Below are positions 1 to 6,437 of a stretch of DNA of 6,475 nt, in pieces (positions within the stretch are counted from its first letter, which is position 1; each line of letters begins with the position of its first letter). A model generated the notes under the pieces. It had not been told where the DNA came from. It did not search any database and saw only the letters and a list, made by a program, of their open reading frames with translations. A program made the position numbers and the translations under genes. Source of the DNA: Accumulibacter sp. Its GTDB lineage: Bacteria > Pseudomonadota > Gammaproteobacteria > Burkholderiales > Rhodocyclaceae. The stretch lies in NCBI GenBank assembly GCA_031264825.1, contig JAISDL010000152.1, forward strand, positions 1 to 6,475. Direction: 5' to 3'.

Positions 1-2010
1 TCTTATACGACGCGGTCGATGAGTTCGGCGACCAAGTTGCCGCTTGCGATTCATGAGACGCCGCAGTCGGTCACGGTCATCACGCGGCAGCGCATCGAAG
101 ACCAGGCGATGGTGACGGTCGCCGACGCGGTCCAGAACGCACCGGGTCTTTCGATTTCAAAGGCGCAGGGCGGCCCCTTGCGCGACCGTTTCTATTCACG
201 CGGTTTCGCCGTCGACAATATCACCTACGACGGTCTGCCTGCGACGCTGGGGCAGTACGGCGGCGATATGCTCGTCGCCGACATGGCGCTTTACGACCGC
301 GTCGAGATTGTGCGCGGCGCAACCGGACTCACGCAGGGCGCGGGGAATCCCGCCGCGGCGATCAACCTCGTCCGCAAGCGCCCGACGCGCGATTTTCGCT
401 TGCGCGCAAACGCAAACCTCGGAAGTTGGGATCGCTACGGCACCGAGGTCGACGTTTCCGGCGCGCTCAATCAAACGGGGAGCCTCCGGGGGCGCGCCGT
501 CGCCGCTCTTCAGGACAACAAGTCGTTTCAGGATGTCGTTTCGACCAAGCGGCAGGTCTTTTACCTCATTACCGAGGCCGACCTCGGTAGCCGCACGCTT
601 CTGACCTTGAGCGCGTCGAATCAAAGAAACGACAACCGCATCACTTGGGGCGGGTTGCCGGTCGGCGCCGACGGTCGTGACCTTCACCTCTCGCGTTCGA
701 CCTACCTTGGGAACAACTGGGATTATTGGGATCGCAAGAACGAATCGTATTTCGCCAGTCTGGAACACCGGTTCGACAACGAATGGAAAGCCAATTTTTC
801 GGTGAATTACGTTCAGGTGAAAAGCGAGATGCTTGCAACCTATGTTTCCGCAACGGCGGGGAATTTCGCGCAGAACGCCGGCGAGTACCACTATCAAGAC
901 AAGCGCTTGAGTTATGACGGATACGCGAGCGGGCCGTTCCGGCTTTTTGGGCGCAAGCACGAGCTTGCGTTCGGCGCGTCTTACCGCAACGGCGATTTCG
1001 ACGGCTATGGTGGGTACGATGCCCTCGTCCCGATGGGAAGCAGTGTCGCCGACCTCGAAAACTGGAGTCATTCGCGGATACCGAAGCCCAACATCAACCT
1101 TGCCCTGTGGAAGATGGTCAACAACGAAAAGCAAAAGAGCTTTTACGCGACGACGCGCCTCAATCTGGCGGACCCCCTGAAGCTGATCCTCGGCGCGCGC
1201 GTCGACGACTACGAATTCACCAACAAGCTCGACCACACGGGGTACGACGTCAAGAACAACCTCACGAAGTATGCGGGGCTGATTTACGACTTCGACTCCC
1301 GCCATGCCGGGTACGTGAGTTATACCGACATCTTCAAGCCGCAGAACTACTACGACGTTTCCGGGAAGATTCTCGACCCCGTTCTTGGGAAAAACTACGA
1401 AGTCGGCGTGAAGGGCAAGTATTTCGACGGCGCGCTGAACACGAGCGTCGCCGTTTTCCGCGTCGATCAAAAAGACATCGGCATGCTTCTCTACGACCAA
1501 ACCGTTTGTCCTACCGCTCCCGCGATTCGGTGCTACCGCGCGGGACTCGTGCGCAGCCAAGGCGTCGACGTCGAAGTCCAGGGCGCGCTGACGCCGAATT
1601 GGCAGGTTTCGGCGGGTTATACCTTTGTCGACAAGAAAATCAAGAAGGACGCCACTCCGGCGAACGAGGGCAACCGCGCGGATACCTATCTGCCGCGCCA
1701 CCTGTTCAAGGCGACGACGATGTACCGGCTTCCCGGCGGACAATGGCGCGTCGGCGGCAACGTTTACTGGCAGAACGAAACCTACTACAAAAGCACGGGA
1801 TTCAATTCCAGACAGGATTCGTACGCCGTCGTCGACCTGATTGCGGGTTATCGGATCAGCCGGGACGTCGATCTTCAACTGAATATCAACAACCTTTTCG
1901 ACAAGACCTACTACCAGAGTATCAGTTCTTCAGGCACGATGGGTGGCAACGTCTATGGGATGCCGCGCAATGTCCTCTTGTCGGTGCGCTATCTCATGGG
2001 AGGGAAATAG
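1..2010 (+). CDS. TonB-dependent siderophore receptor (FpvA/FhuE-like), 5' end missing
   Basis: Outer-membrane beta-barrel receptor that takes up ferric siderophores using energy from TonB-ExbB-ExbD. The frame is open from the first base: the six codons before the ATG at 19 read SYTTRS and run into the conserved start of the plug domain. That ATG is therefore internal, and the signal peptide, TonB box and any N-terminal signalling domain lie outside the window. Numbering from the window's first codon, the plug contains ETPQSVTVITRQR (about 18-30) and the hallmark VEIVRGATGLTQGAGNPA (101-118). The rest is barrel. VRSQGVDVEVQGAL near 520 is the usual family strand, followed by NLFDKTYY and YGMPRNV near the C-terminus. 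Cysteines 503 and 511 sit in a probable surface loop and could form a disulfide. The protein ends SVRYLMGGK rather than on the usual terminal aromatic residue. The family is clear, but the ligand cannot be read from the sequence. The promoter and any Fur site would lie upstream. Confidence 0.96.
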   Translation, partial: SYTTRSMSSATKLPLAIHETPQSVTVITRQRIEDQAMVTVADAVQNAPGLSISKAQGGPLRDRFYSRGFAVDNITYDGLPATLGQYGGDMLVADMALYDRVEIVRGATGLTQGAGNPAAAINLVRKRPTRDFRLRANANLGSWDRYGTEVDVSGALNQTGSLRGRAVAALQDNKSFQDVVSTKRQVFYLITEADLGSRTLLTLSASNQRNDNRITWGGLPVGADGRDLHLSRSTYLGNNWDYWDRKNESYFASLEHRFDNEWKANFSVNYVQVKSEMLATYVSATAGNFAQNAGEYHYQDKRLSYDGYASGPFRLFGRKHELAFGASYRNGDFDGYGGYDALVPMGSSVADLENWSHSRIPKPNINLALWKMVNNEKQKSFYATTRLNLADPLKLILGARVDDYEFTNKLDHTGYDVKNNLTKYAGLIYDFDSRHAGYVSYTDIFKPQNYYDVSGKILDPVLGKNYEVGVKGKYFDGALNTSVAVFRVDQKDIGMLLYDQTVCPTAPAIRCYRAGLVRSQGVDVEVQGALTPNWQVSAGYTFVDKKIKKDATPANEGNRADTYLPRHLFKATTMYRLPGGQWRVGGNVYWQNETYYKSTGFNSRQDSYAVVDLIAGYRISRDVDLQLNINNLFDKTYYQSISSSGTMGGNVYGMPRNVLLSVRYLMGGK

Positions 2011-2031
2011 CGCACCTGCATCGCTTGAAAT

Positions 2032-2069
2032 CCGCGACCGCGCAGCTTGGGGTCGAAGCGCGGTCGCGG
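2032..2069 (+). terminator. Perfect 12-bp inverted repeat, possible transcription terminator
   Basis: The arms at 2032-2043 (CCGCGACCGCGC) and 2058-2069 are exact reverse complements around a 14-nt loop, starting 22 bases after the receptor stop codon. An outer 5-bp match (GCATC at 2018-2022 with GATGC at 2079-2083) is separated from the stem by 9 nt on each side. The stem is very GC-rich, but no T-run follows it, so it is not a classic intrinsic terminator. It could end or protect the receptor mRNA and separate it from the permease gene. The structure is seen directly; the role is inferred. Confidence 0.4.
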
Positions 2070-2169
2070 GCGTGTGAGGATGCGCGCCTGAAATAAATTG
2101 CAAACGGGGAGCGTAATCGGAAGGGCAAACCGTCTGGATTTCCCACCCGTGCGCTGATACGCTTCCCCC

Positions 2170-4671
2170 ATGTTTGCTCTTCGACTTTTGCGGCGCGACG
2201 CGCGCGCCGGCGAACTTTACCTTTTGACGGCCTCGCTCGTCATCGCCGTCGCCTCGCTGACGGCGGTCGGTTTTTTCACCGACCGCGTGCGTCAGGCGCT
2301 CGAACGCGAAGCGAATCAGCTTCTCGGCGCCGACCTCGTTCTCGTCGCGAATCATCCCCTGTCCGCGTCGGTCGCCGCCTCCGCGAAGAGTGCCAAGCTC
2401 TCCGTCGCCGAGACGCGCGTTTTTCCAAGCATGGCGGTGTTTGGAGAAGGGGACGCGACGCGCGCGCAACTCGTTGAAATCAAATCCGTTTCGGATAATT
2501 ACCCTCTTCGGGGGCGCGTTCGGATCGCGGCGGATACGCATTCGCCCGACGCGCCCGCGCCGGGGATTCCGCGTCCCGGCGAAGTCTGGATCGACGCGAC
2601 GCTCGCGTCGATCGCCTCGGCACGCGTCGGCGACACGCTTTCGCTCGGTCGCGGGAAGTTTCGCGTCGCGGCGATTCTGACGCTCGAACCCGACCGCGGA
2701 ATGAGTTTTTACAGCGTCGTCTCCCGGCTCATCATGAATCAGGCCGACCTCGAAGGCACGGCGCTGATTCAACCCGGCAGCCGCGTCGTCTACCGTCTGC
2801 TCGTCGCGGGAGACGCCGACGACGTCGAGCGTTTCCGCGACGCGACCTCACGCCGCCTCGAACGCGGCGAGCGGATCGAGGACGCTCGGAACGCGCGTCC
2901 CGAAATACGCAACGCGCTCGACCGCGCGCAAAAATTTCTTGGGCTTTCGGCGCTCCTGACGGTGATTCTGGCGGCCGTTTCCGTCGCGCTCGCGTCACGG
3001 CGCTATATGCAGCGCCACCTCGACGCGTGCGCGGTGATGCGCTGCCTCGGCGCGAAGCAGGGATTTCTCTTCCGCGTCTATTTCCTGCAATTTGCCGTTC
3101 TGGGGATATTGGCGTCTCTCGCGGGCTGCGTCGTCGGCTACGCGACGCATTTCATCCTCTACGCCGGGTTATCGCGTTTTCTTGGCGTTTCACTGCCGCC
3201 TCCGGGGTTCTTGCCCGCCGCGCAAGGCGTCGCCGTCGGCCTTTCCCTGCTCGCCGGTTTCGCGTTGCCGCCGGTTTTTCAGTTGAAGCGCGTCCCGACG
3301 ATGCGCGTCCTGCGCCGCGAGTTTTCGGACAACGCGCTTCCCCCCTTGCGCCTCGTCGCGGCTTACGCTTCGGGGTTCTGCATTCTCGCCGCGCTGATGT
3401 TCTGGGTCGCGGGAGAATCGCGGCTTGGGCGCACCGTCGTTTTCGGTTTTTCGGGCGCCCTCATCGTTTTCGCGCTCGTGGCCTTCGCTTGCGTTCGACT
3501 CGTCGGCGCGCACCGTTGGCGAAAATTCGGCGGACATTTCGGATGGCGCTACGGCCTTGCGAGCCTGAGCCGGCGCGCGGCTTCGAGCGTCGTCCAGATC
3601 GTCGCGCTCGGCTTGGGTTTCATGGCGCTGATCCTTCTGACCGTCACGCGGAACGACCTTCTCGACGCGTGGCGCGAGACGCTGCCGCCCGACGCGCCGA
3701 ACCGTTTCGTCATCAATATCCAGTCCGACCAACTCGAAGACCTGCGGCGCTTTTTCGCCGAATCCTCCGTTTCCGCCGAATTTTCGCCGATGGTACGCGC
3801 GCGCCTCGTCAGGATCAACGGCGCCGAACCGCGTCCCGACCGGTATTCGGAAGAACGCTCCCGCCGCATGATCGCGCGCGAATTCAACCTCTCGTACCGC
3901 GAAGCTTTGCCGGAAGGCAATCGTGTGACCGAGGGGCGCTGGTTTTCCGGCAACGACGCTCTGGAAGCGTCGCTCGAAGCGGGGCTGGCAAAGTCGCTCC
4001 ATCTCGGCGTCGGCGACCGGCTCGAATTTTCGGTGGCTGGAGAAAGCGTCGAAATCCGCGTCGTCGGCATCCGTACGCTCAAATGGGACTCGATGCGCGT
4101 CAATTTTTTTGTGCTGACGCCGCCGGGCGCGCTGCGCGATTTCCCGGCGAGCTGGATCACGAGCTTTCATCTCGCGCCGGAGAACGCGGAGTTTGTAAAC
4201 CGGCTCGTTCGCGCGCACCCGAACCTGACCGTCATCGACACTGCGGTCATCGTAAGGCAGTTGCAATCCGTCATCGACCAAGTCGCGCAAGCCGTCCAAT
4301 TCGTTTTTTTATTCACCTTGGCAGCCGGGGTGATCGTCCTGTACGCGACGCTGATCTCCGCCGCCGACGAGCGCCGCTTTGAACTCGCCGTCATGCGCGC
4401 GCTCGGTGCGCGGCGCGAACAACTGCGCCGCGCGATGCTCGCCGAATTCGCCGTCGTCGGCGGCTTGGCCGGGCTGATCGCCTCCGGCGGCGCGACCGTT
4501 GTCGGTCAACTCTTGTCGAAGAACGTCTTCCAGTTCGAACTCGGTATCAACTACCCGATGTTCCCGGCCTCGACGCTTTTCGGCGCGCTCGCGGTGATGC
4601 TGGCCGGATGGTTCGCGGCCTCCCGCCTGATCGACGCGCTCCCGCTCGCGGCGCTGCGCGCCGGTCAGTGA
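2170..4671 (+). CDS. ybbP: FtsX/MacB-family ABC transporter permease, YbbP-like
   Basis: Inner-membrane permease of 833 aa, close to the roughly 800 aa usual for YbbP. Family members work with a LolD/YbbA-type ATPase; for YbbP itself the substrate is poorly known, and lipid or lipoprotein handling in the envelope is a guess. The protein has two homologous halves. TM1 is at about 17-37, then a periplasmic MacB-type domain to about 250, then hydrophobic segments near 256-280, 300-330, 353-372, 393-415, 422-447 and 475-498. A second periplasmic domain runs to about 705, and three helices follow near 706-730, 758-785 and 797-820. Each half carries the FtsX coupling-helix motif: AVMRCLGA (about 287-294) and AVMRALGA (about 740-747). 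An in-frame stop at 2155-2157 makes ATG 2170 the first possible start, and the N-terminus MFALRLLRRDARAGEL fits the family. There is no Shine-Dalgarno sequence before it. No ATPase gene is adjacent, whereas E. coli has ybbA directly upstream. GC content is clearly higher than in the following gene. Confidence 0.93.
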   Translation: MFALRLLRRDARAGELYLLTASLVIAVASLTAVGFFTDRVRQALEREANQLLGADLVLVANHPLSASVAASAKSAKLSVAETRVFPSMAVFGEGDATRAQLVEIKSVSDNYPLRGRVRIAADTHSPDAPAPGIPRPGEVWIDATLASIASARVGDTLSLGRGKFRVAAILTLEPDRGMSFYSVVSRLIMNQADLEGTALIQPGSRVVYRLLVAGDADDVERFRDATSRRLERGERIEDARNARPEIRNALDRAQKFLGLSALLTVILAAVSVALASRRYMQRHLDACAVMRCLGAKQGFLFRVYFLQFAVLGILASLAGCVVGYATHFILYAGLSRFLGVSLPPPGFLPAAQGVAVGLSLLAGFALPPVFQLKRVPTMRVLRREFSDNALPPLRLVAAYASGFCILAALMFWVAGESRLGRTVVFGFSGALIVFALVAFACVRLVGAHRWRKFGGHFGWRYGLASLSRRAASSVVQIVALGLGFMALILLTVTRNDLLDAWRETLPPDAPNRFVINIQSDQLEDLRRFFAESSVSAEFSPMVRARLVRINGAEPRPDRYSEERSRRMIAREFNLSYREALPEGNRVTEGRWFSGNDALEASLEAGLAKSLHLGVGDRLEFSVAGESVEIRVVGIRTLKWDSMRVNFFVLTPPGALRDFPASWITSFHLAPENAEFVNRLVRAHPNLTVIDTAVIVRQLQSVIDQVAQAVQFVFLFTLAAGVIVLYATLISAADERRFELAVMRALGARREQLRRAMLAEFAVVGGLAGLIASGGATVVGQLLSKNVFQFELGINYPMFPASTLFGALAVMLAGWFAASRLIDALPLAALRAGQ

Positions 4672-4680
4672 AGGGAGGAG
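4671..4680 (+). promoter_or_regulatory. Strong Shine-Dalgarno sequence with no matching gene
   Basis: AAGGGAGGAG overlaps the last base of the permease stop codon. Six bases further on is a GTG (4687), whose frame closes at TAA 4738-4740 after only 17 codons (VLVFGTRQARKTTSARS). Such a good ribosome-binding site right after a gene normally serves a co-transcribed next gene. Here that gene is absent or cut off, so this is probably the surviving 5' edge of a lost downstream gene. A genuine 17-residue peptide cannot be excluded but has no support. Confidence 0.45.
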
Positions 4681-4700
4681 AGCGCCGTGCTTGTTTTTGG

Positions 4701-4904
4701 GACAAGGCAGGCAAGAAAAACCACCTCGGCGCGATCGTAAAGAGCGCATCGGACAGCAAGCTGATAAAATCCCTGCTGAAACCCGCGCTGATCGACAGGA
4801 TCAACAAGCGCGAGGTATTCGTAAAAGGCGTTGACTATTCGTATTGGCACGAGAAGGGCAACGATATTACAGATGCCGGCAAGGCATGGCGGAGGGATAA
4901 AAGA
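4701..4904 (+). pseudogene. Start-less coding-like remnant, in frame with the next gene
   Basis: This stretch reads without a stop in the same frame as the gene at 4905, giving about 68 residues from DKAGKKNHLGAIVK to AGKAWRRDKR. Third positions are about 70% G or C by hand count, and the lysine-rich, mixed composition (for example KREVFVKGVDYSYWHEKGN) looks like real protein rather than a shadow frame. It lacks a usable start. The only in-frame ATG or GTG codons upstream (4608, 4668) lie inside the permease gene and have no ribosome-binding site. ATA and AGG codons link it to the gene at 4905 rather than to the permease. I do not recognise the protein. It may be the tail of a truncated gene, or an N-terminal extension of the next protein whose own start was lost when the DNA was joined here. 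Confidence 0.4.
4891..4895 (+). promoter_or_regulatory. Ribosome-binding site fixing the start at 4905
   Basis: GGAGG lies 9 bases before ATG 4905. The frame is open much further upstream, so this site decides the start. The next candidates upstream, at 4668 and 4608, lie within the permease gene and have no comparable site. Confidence 0.75.
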
Positions 4905-5675
4905 ATGGCCCAACACTACGTATACCGCTTCTACGCGGAGCTGTACGACTACGAGCCGAAGATATGGCGGCGGTTTGAAATAAACGGCGAAAAGACGATG
5001 GCGGAGCTTGGCTACGCCGTCATGCTGATGTTCGAGATGCAAGCCAGCCATCTGTTCTGCTTCAGGGAGGACAGGGCATCGGCTCTGCTCGCCCGCCTGC
5101 GCGAACAGTACACGGATGCGGAAATCAAGGGTGTCTGGGAGAGGTATTTGATGTCGGATCTCGCCAAGAGCTACCGCTACGAGCTGAAGTTCTCGGATAC
5201 TTTCATCGACAAAAACGACGACGAGCGGCTGATAAAGGCCGACGAGATCAAGCTGCGCGACGTGACCCGTGTCCCCGACTGGAATCTGATAATGGAGTAC
5301 GACTACGGTGACGGCTGGGAGGTCGCCCTGACGCTCGAAGATTGCGAGAAGCGCGAGGTGTCGCTGGCGGGTCTGCCCCACCTCATCGAGGGCGAAGGCT
5401 ACGGCATCATCGAGGACGTGGGCGGTACTTACGGCCTGGAAAAGCTTGCCAAGGCTCTGAAAAAACGCAAAGGTCGCGAGTATAACGAATTCGTCGAATG
5501 GCTCGACAGTACCACTCTGGACCTCGAAGCCTTCGACGTGGACGACATGAACTTTCGCCTGAAGAAGCTGGTACGCGTCTACAAGGAGATTTACGAGTAC
5601 CACTACGAACCGAGCGCGCGGATGCTCGACATTTTGCAGCGCGCGTATCTGGGCAAAGGCATGCGTGGATATTGA
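4905..5675 (+). CDS. Plasmid pRiA4b ORF-3-like family protein
   Basis: A 256-residue soluble protein with no signal peptide or membrane segment. It belongs to the pRiA4b ORF-3-like family (PF07929), widespread on plasmids and in accessory regions, with no established biochemical activity. Recognisable marks are the N-terminal strand ending in PKIWRRFEI (18-26), the core YDYGDGW (132-138), and EDVGGTYG (170-177), the counterpart of the usual PPEDxGGxxGY. Here the two prolines before ED are replaced by isoleucines (168-169), and GY becomes YG. The start is set by GGAGG 9 bases upstream, and the family fold begins right after it. Codon choice differs from the permease: ATA and AGG are frequent, and GC content is about 53% in the lines counted against about 70% in a permease line. 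Together with the broken DNA in front of it, this suggests acquisition by transfer. The GNAT gene follows 27 bases later. Family assignment is fairly sure; function is unknown. Confidence 0.85.
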   Translation: MAQHYVYRFYAELYDYEPKIWRRFEINGEKTMAELGYAVMLMFEMQASHLFCFREDRASALLARLREQYTDAEIKGVWERYLMSDLAKSYRYELKFSDTFIDKNDDERLIKADEIKLRDVTRVPDWNLIMEYDYGDGWEVALTLEDCEKREVSLAGLPHLIEGEGYGIIEDVGGTYGLEKLAKALKKRKGREYNEFVEWLDSTTLDLEAFDVDDMNFRLKKLVRVYKEIYEYHYEPSARMLDILQRAYLGKGMRGY

Positions 5676-5702
5676 GGATTTTCACCTCGAACATTTTATT
5701 TC

Positions 5703-6209
5703 ATGGACATAAGCGTACGCTCGGAATTACCGGGTGACGAGAACGCCATCGGCGAGATTACGCGCCAGGCGTTCGAATCGCACCCCTACAGTCATCAAAC
5801 CGAACACTTCATCGTTGAAGCCTTGCGCAAGGCGGGCGTGCTTTCGGTCTCTCAGGTCGCCGAGCACGCAGGGCAACTCGTCGGTCACATCGCATTTTCA
5901 CCGGTAATGATCGAAGACGCTTGCTCCGATTGGTACGGCATGGGGCCGGTCTCCGTTCTCCCGAAATTTCAGGGCAAGGGGATCGGCAGGGCGCTCATCG
6001 AACAAGGGCTTGCCAAACTCAAGGCCTTGGGAGGAAAGGGGTGCGTGCTCGTCGGCGATCCGGAGTTTTATTCCCGCTTCGGATTCTCGAACACTTCCGC
6101 GCTCACCCTCGACGGCGTGCCCCCGGAGGTCTTTTTGGCATTGTCCCTGGATTCCTCTTCGACTCACGGCAAGGTCAAATTCCATTCCGCATTCGAAGCC
6201 ACGAGTTGA
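5703..6209 (+). CDS. GNAT-family N-acetyltransferase, YhbS-like
   Basis: A 168-residue cytoplasmic acetyltransferase that should move an acetyl group from acetyl-CoA to an amine; the acceptor is unknown. The acetyl-CoA pyrophosphate-binding motif is QGKGIG at 90-95, after the strand GPVSVLPKF. GDPEFYSRFGF at 118-128 is typical of the YhbS (COG3153) subgroup, as are the ending PPEVFLALSLD and FHSAFEA and the overall length. ATG 5703 is the only start after the preceding stop. No Shine-Dalgarno sequence precedes it; the 27-base gap is AT-rich, so it may depend on translational coupling with the gene upstream. That gene is in the same frame, and no further stop lies between its TGA and this ATG. 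The last base of the stop codon is also the first base of a repeat array. YhbS-type proteins are often annotated only as predicted acetyltransferases, so a specific role should not be assumed. Confidence 0.93.
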   Translation: MDISVRSELPGDENAIGEITRQAFESHPYSHQTEHFIVEALRKAGVLSVSQVAEHAGQLVGHIAFSPVMIEDACSDWYGMGPVSVLPKFQGKGIGRALIEQGLAKLKALGGKGCVLVGDPEFYSRFGFSNTSALTLDGVPPEVFLALSLDSSSTHGKVKFHSAFEATS

Positions 6210-6250
6210 TCAGGTATCAGGTATCAGGAATCAGATGACAGGAATCAGAT
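6209..6250 (+). repeat. Tandem heptamer array, six units
   Basis: Six consecutive 7-nt units read ATCAGGT, ATCAGGT, ATCAGGA, ATCAGAT, GACAGGA, ATCAGAT. The first unit begins on the last base of the GNAT stop codon. The 12-bp piece at 6225-6236 recurs exactly at 6239-6250. Heptamer repeats of the ATCAGG type occur between genes in various bacterial genomes; this is recollection, not a search. No coding or regulatory role can be read from it. Confidence 0.85.
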
Positions 6251-6256
6251 CGGTCA

Positions 6257-6272
6257 GCGGCGTCGTTGCCGC
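6257..6272 (+). repeat. Small hairpin GCGGC/GCCGC
   Basis: GCGGC (6257-6261) and GCCGC (6268-6272) pair around a 6-nt loop just after the first heptamer array. GTCA (6253-6256) and TGAC (6278-6281) could extend the stem past a 5-nt bulge. No T-run follows. It could be a weak terminator for the GNAT gene, but the arms are short. Confidence 0.3.
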
Positions 6273-6313
6273 CGGAGTGACGAAAACCCACCAAGAATAC
6301 CATCCCACCGTAG

Positions 6314-6333
6314 GGGCACGGCGTGCCGTGCCC
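6314..6333 (+). repeat. Palindrome with 9-bp perfect arms (REP-like)
   Basis: GGGCACGGC (6314-6322) and GCCGTGCCC (6325-6333) are exact reverse complements separated by only GT, and are preceded by GTAG. Elements beginning GTAGGGGCA with a GC-rich palindrome are, from general recollection, dispersed intergenic repeats in many environmental bacteria. It sits between the two heptamer arrays, and its right end directly abuts the second one. It could fold into a tight hairpin in RNA or a cruciform in DNA. There is no T-run. Confidence 0.75.
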
Positions 6334-6334
6334 T

Positions 6335-6362
6335 ATCAGGTATCAGGAATCAGAGGACAAGA
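6335..6362 (+). repeat. Second heptamer array, four units
   Basis: Units read ATCAGGT, ATCAGGA, ATCAGAG, GACAAGA. The stretch 6334-6354 is identical to 6215-6235 in the first array, and the match resumes with GACA after one mismatch. The two arrays are in direct orientation and flank the palindrome at 6314-6333. Confidence 0.8.
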
Positions 6363-6437
6363 ACCGCGAAACACGCGAAAAGCACGAAAATTTATGCAAA
6401 CACTTCACCTTTCGCGTCTTTCGCGCCTTTCGCGGTT
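6362..6437 (+). repeat. Imperfect 28-bp inverted repeat made of 9-nt units
   Basis: The left arm (6362-6389) and right arm (6410-6437) match as reverse complements at 23 of 28 positions, with the outer 10 bp perfect. The loop is 20 nt. Each arm contains three copies of a 9-nt unit: CGCGAAA plus two bases on the left (the third copy is CACGAAA), and TTTCGCG plus two bases on the right. Such CGCGAAA-rich repeats are, from recollection, dispersed elements in environmental genomes. It could form a long stem-loop in RNA. The remaining bases, 6438-6475, show nothing I can assign. Confidence 0.75.

Noticed and set aside
196..1878. Long 560-codon open frame on the minus strand
   Set aside because: It lies wholly opposite the receptor gene, shows no recognisable domain, and has the valine/arginine-rich composition of a GC-rich antisense shadow.
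2098..2120. TTGCAA as a -35 element for the permease promoter
   Set aside because: No matching -10 element at proper spacing. The only AT-rich hexamer, TAATCG, is 10 bases downstream.
3190..4299. 369-codon minus-strand open frame
   Set aside because: Antisense shadow of the permease; rich in arginine, aspartate and glutamate, with no family features.
4304..4310. T7 runs in the permease gene (also near 4102-4108) as slippage or frameshift sites
   Set aside because: The frame stays open and family-like on both sides, so nothing suggests programmed or accidental shifting.
4831..4870. TTGACT as a possible -35 promoter element before the gene at 4905
   Set aside because: No acceptable -10 hexamer lies at 16-18 bases; the nearest TATTAC is 28 bases away.
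4608..4904. Starting the pRiA4b-like protein at ATG 4608 or GTG 4668
   Set aside because: Both lie inside the permease gene without a ribosome-binding site, and the family similarity begins at the ATG at 4905, which has GGAGG 9 bases upstream.
4665..5603. 312-codon minus-strand open frame across the joint and the pRiA4b-like gene
   Set aside because: The opposite strand carries clear family motifs and a ribosome-binding site. The minus-strand product matches nothing I recognise.
6209..6437. CRISPR array
   Set aside because: The repeats are 7- or 9-nt tandem units without unique spacers of CRISPR length, and no cas gene is present.
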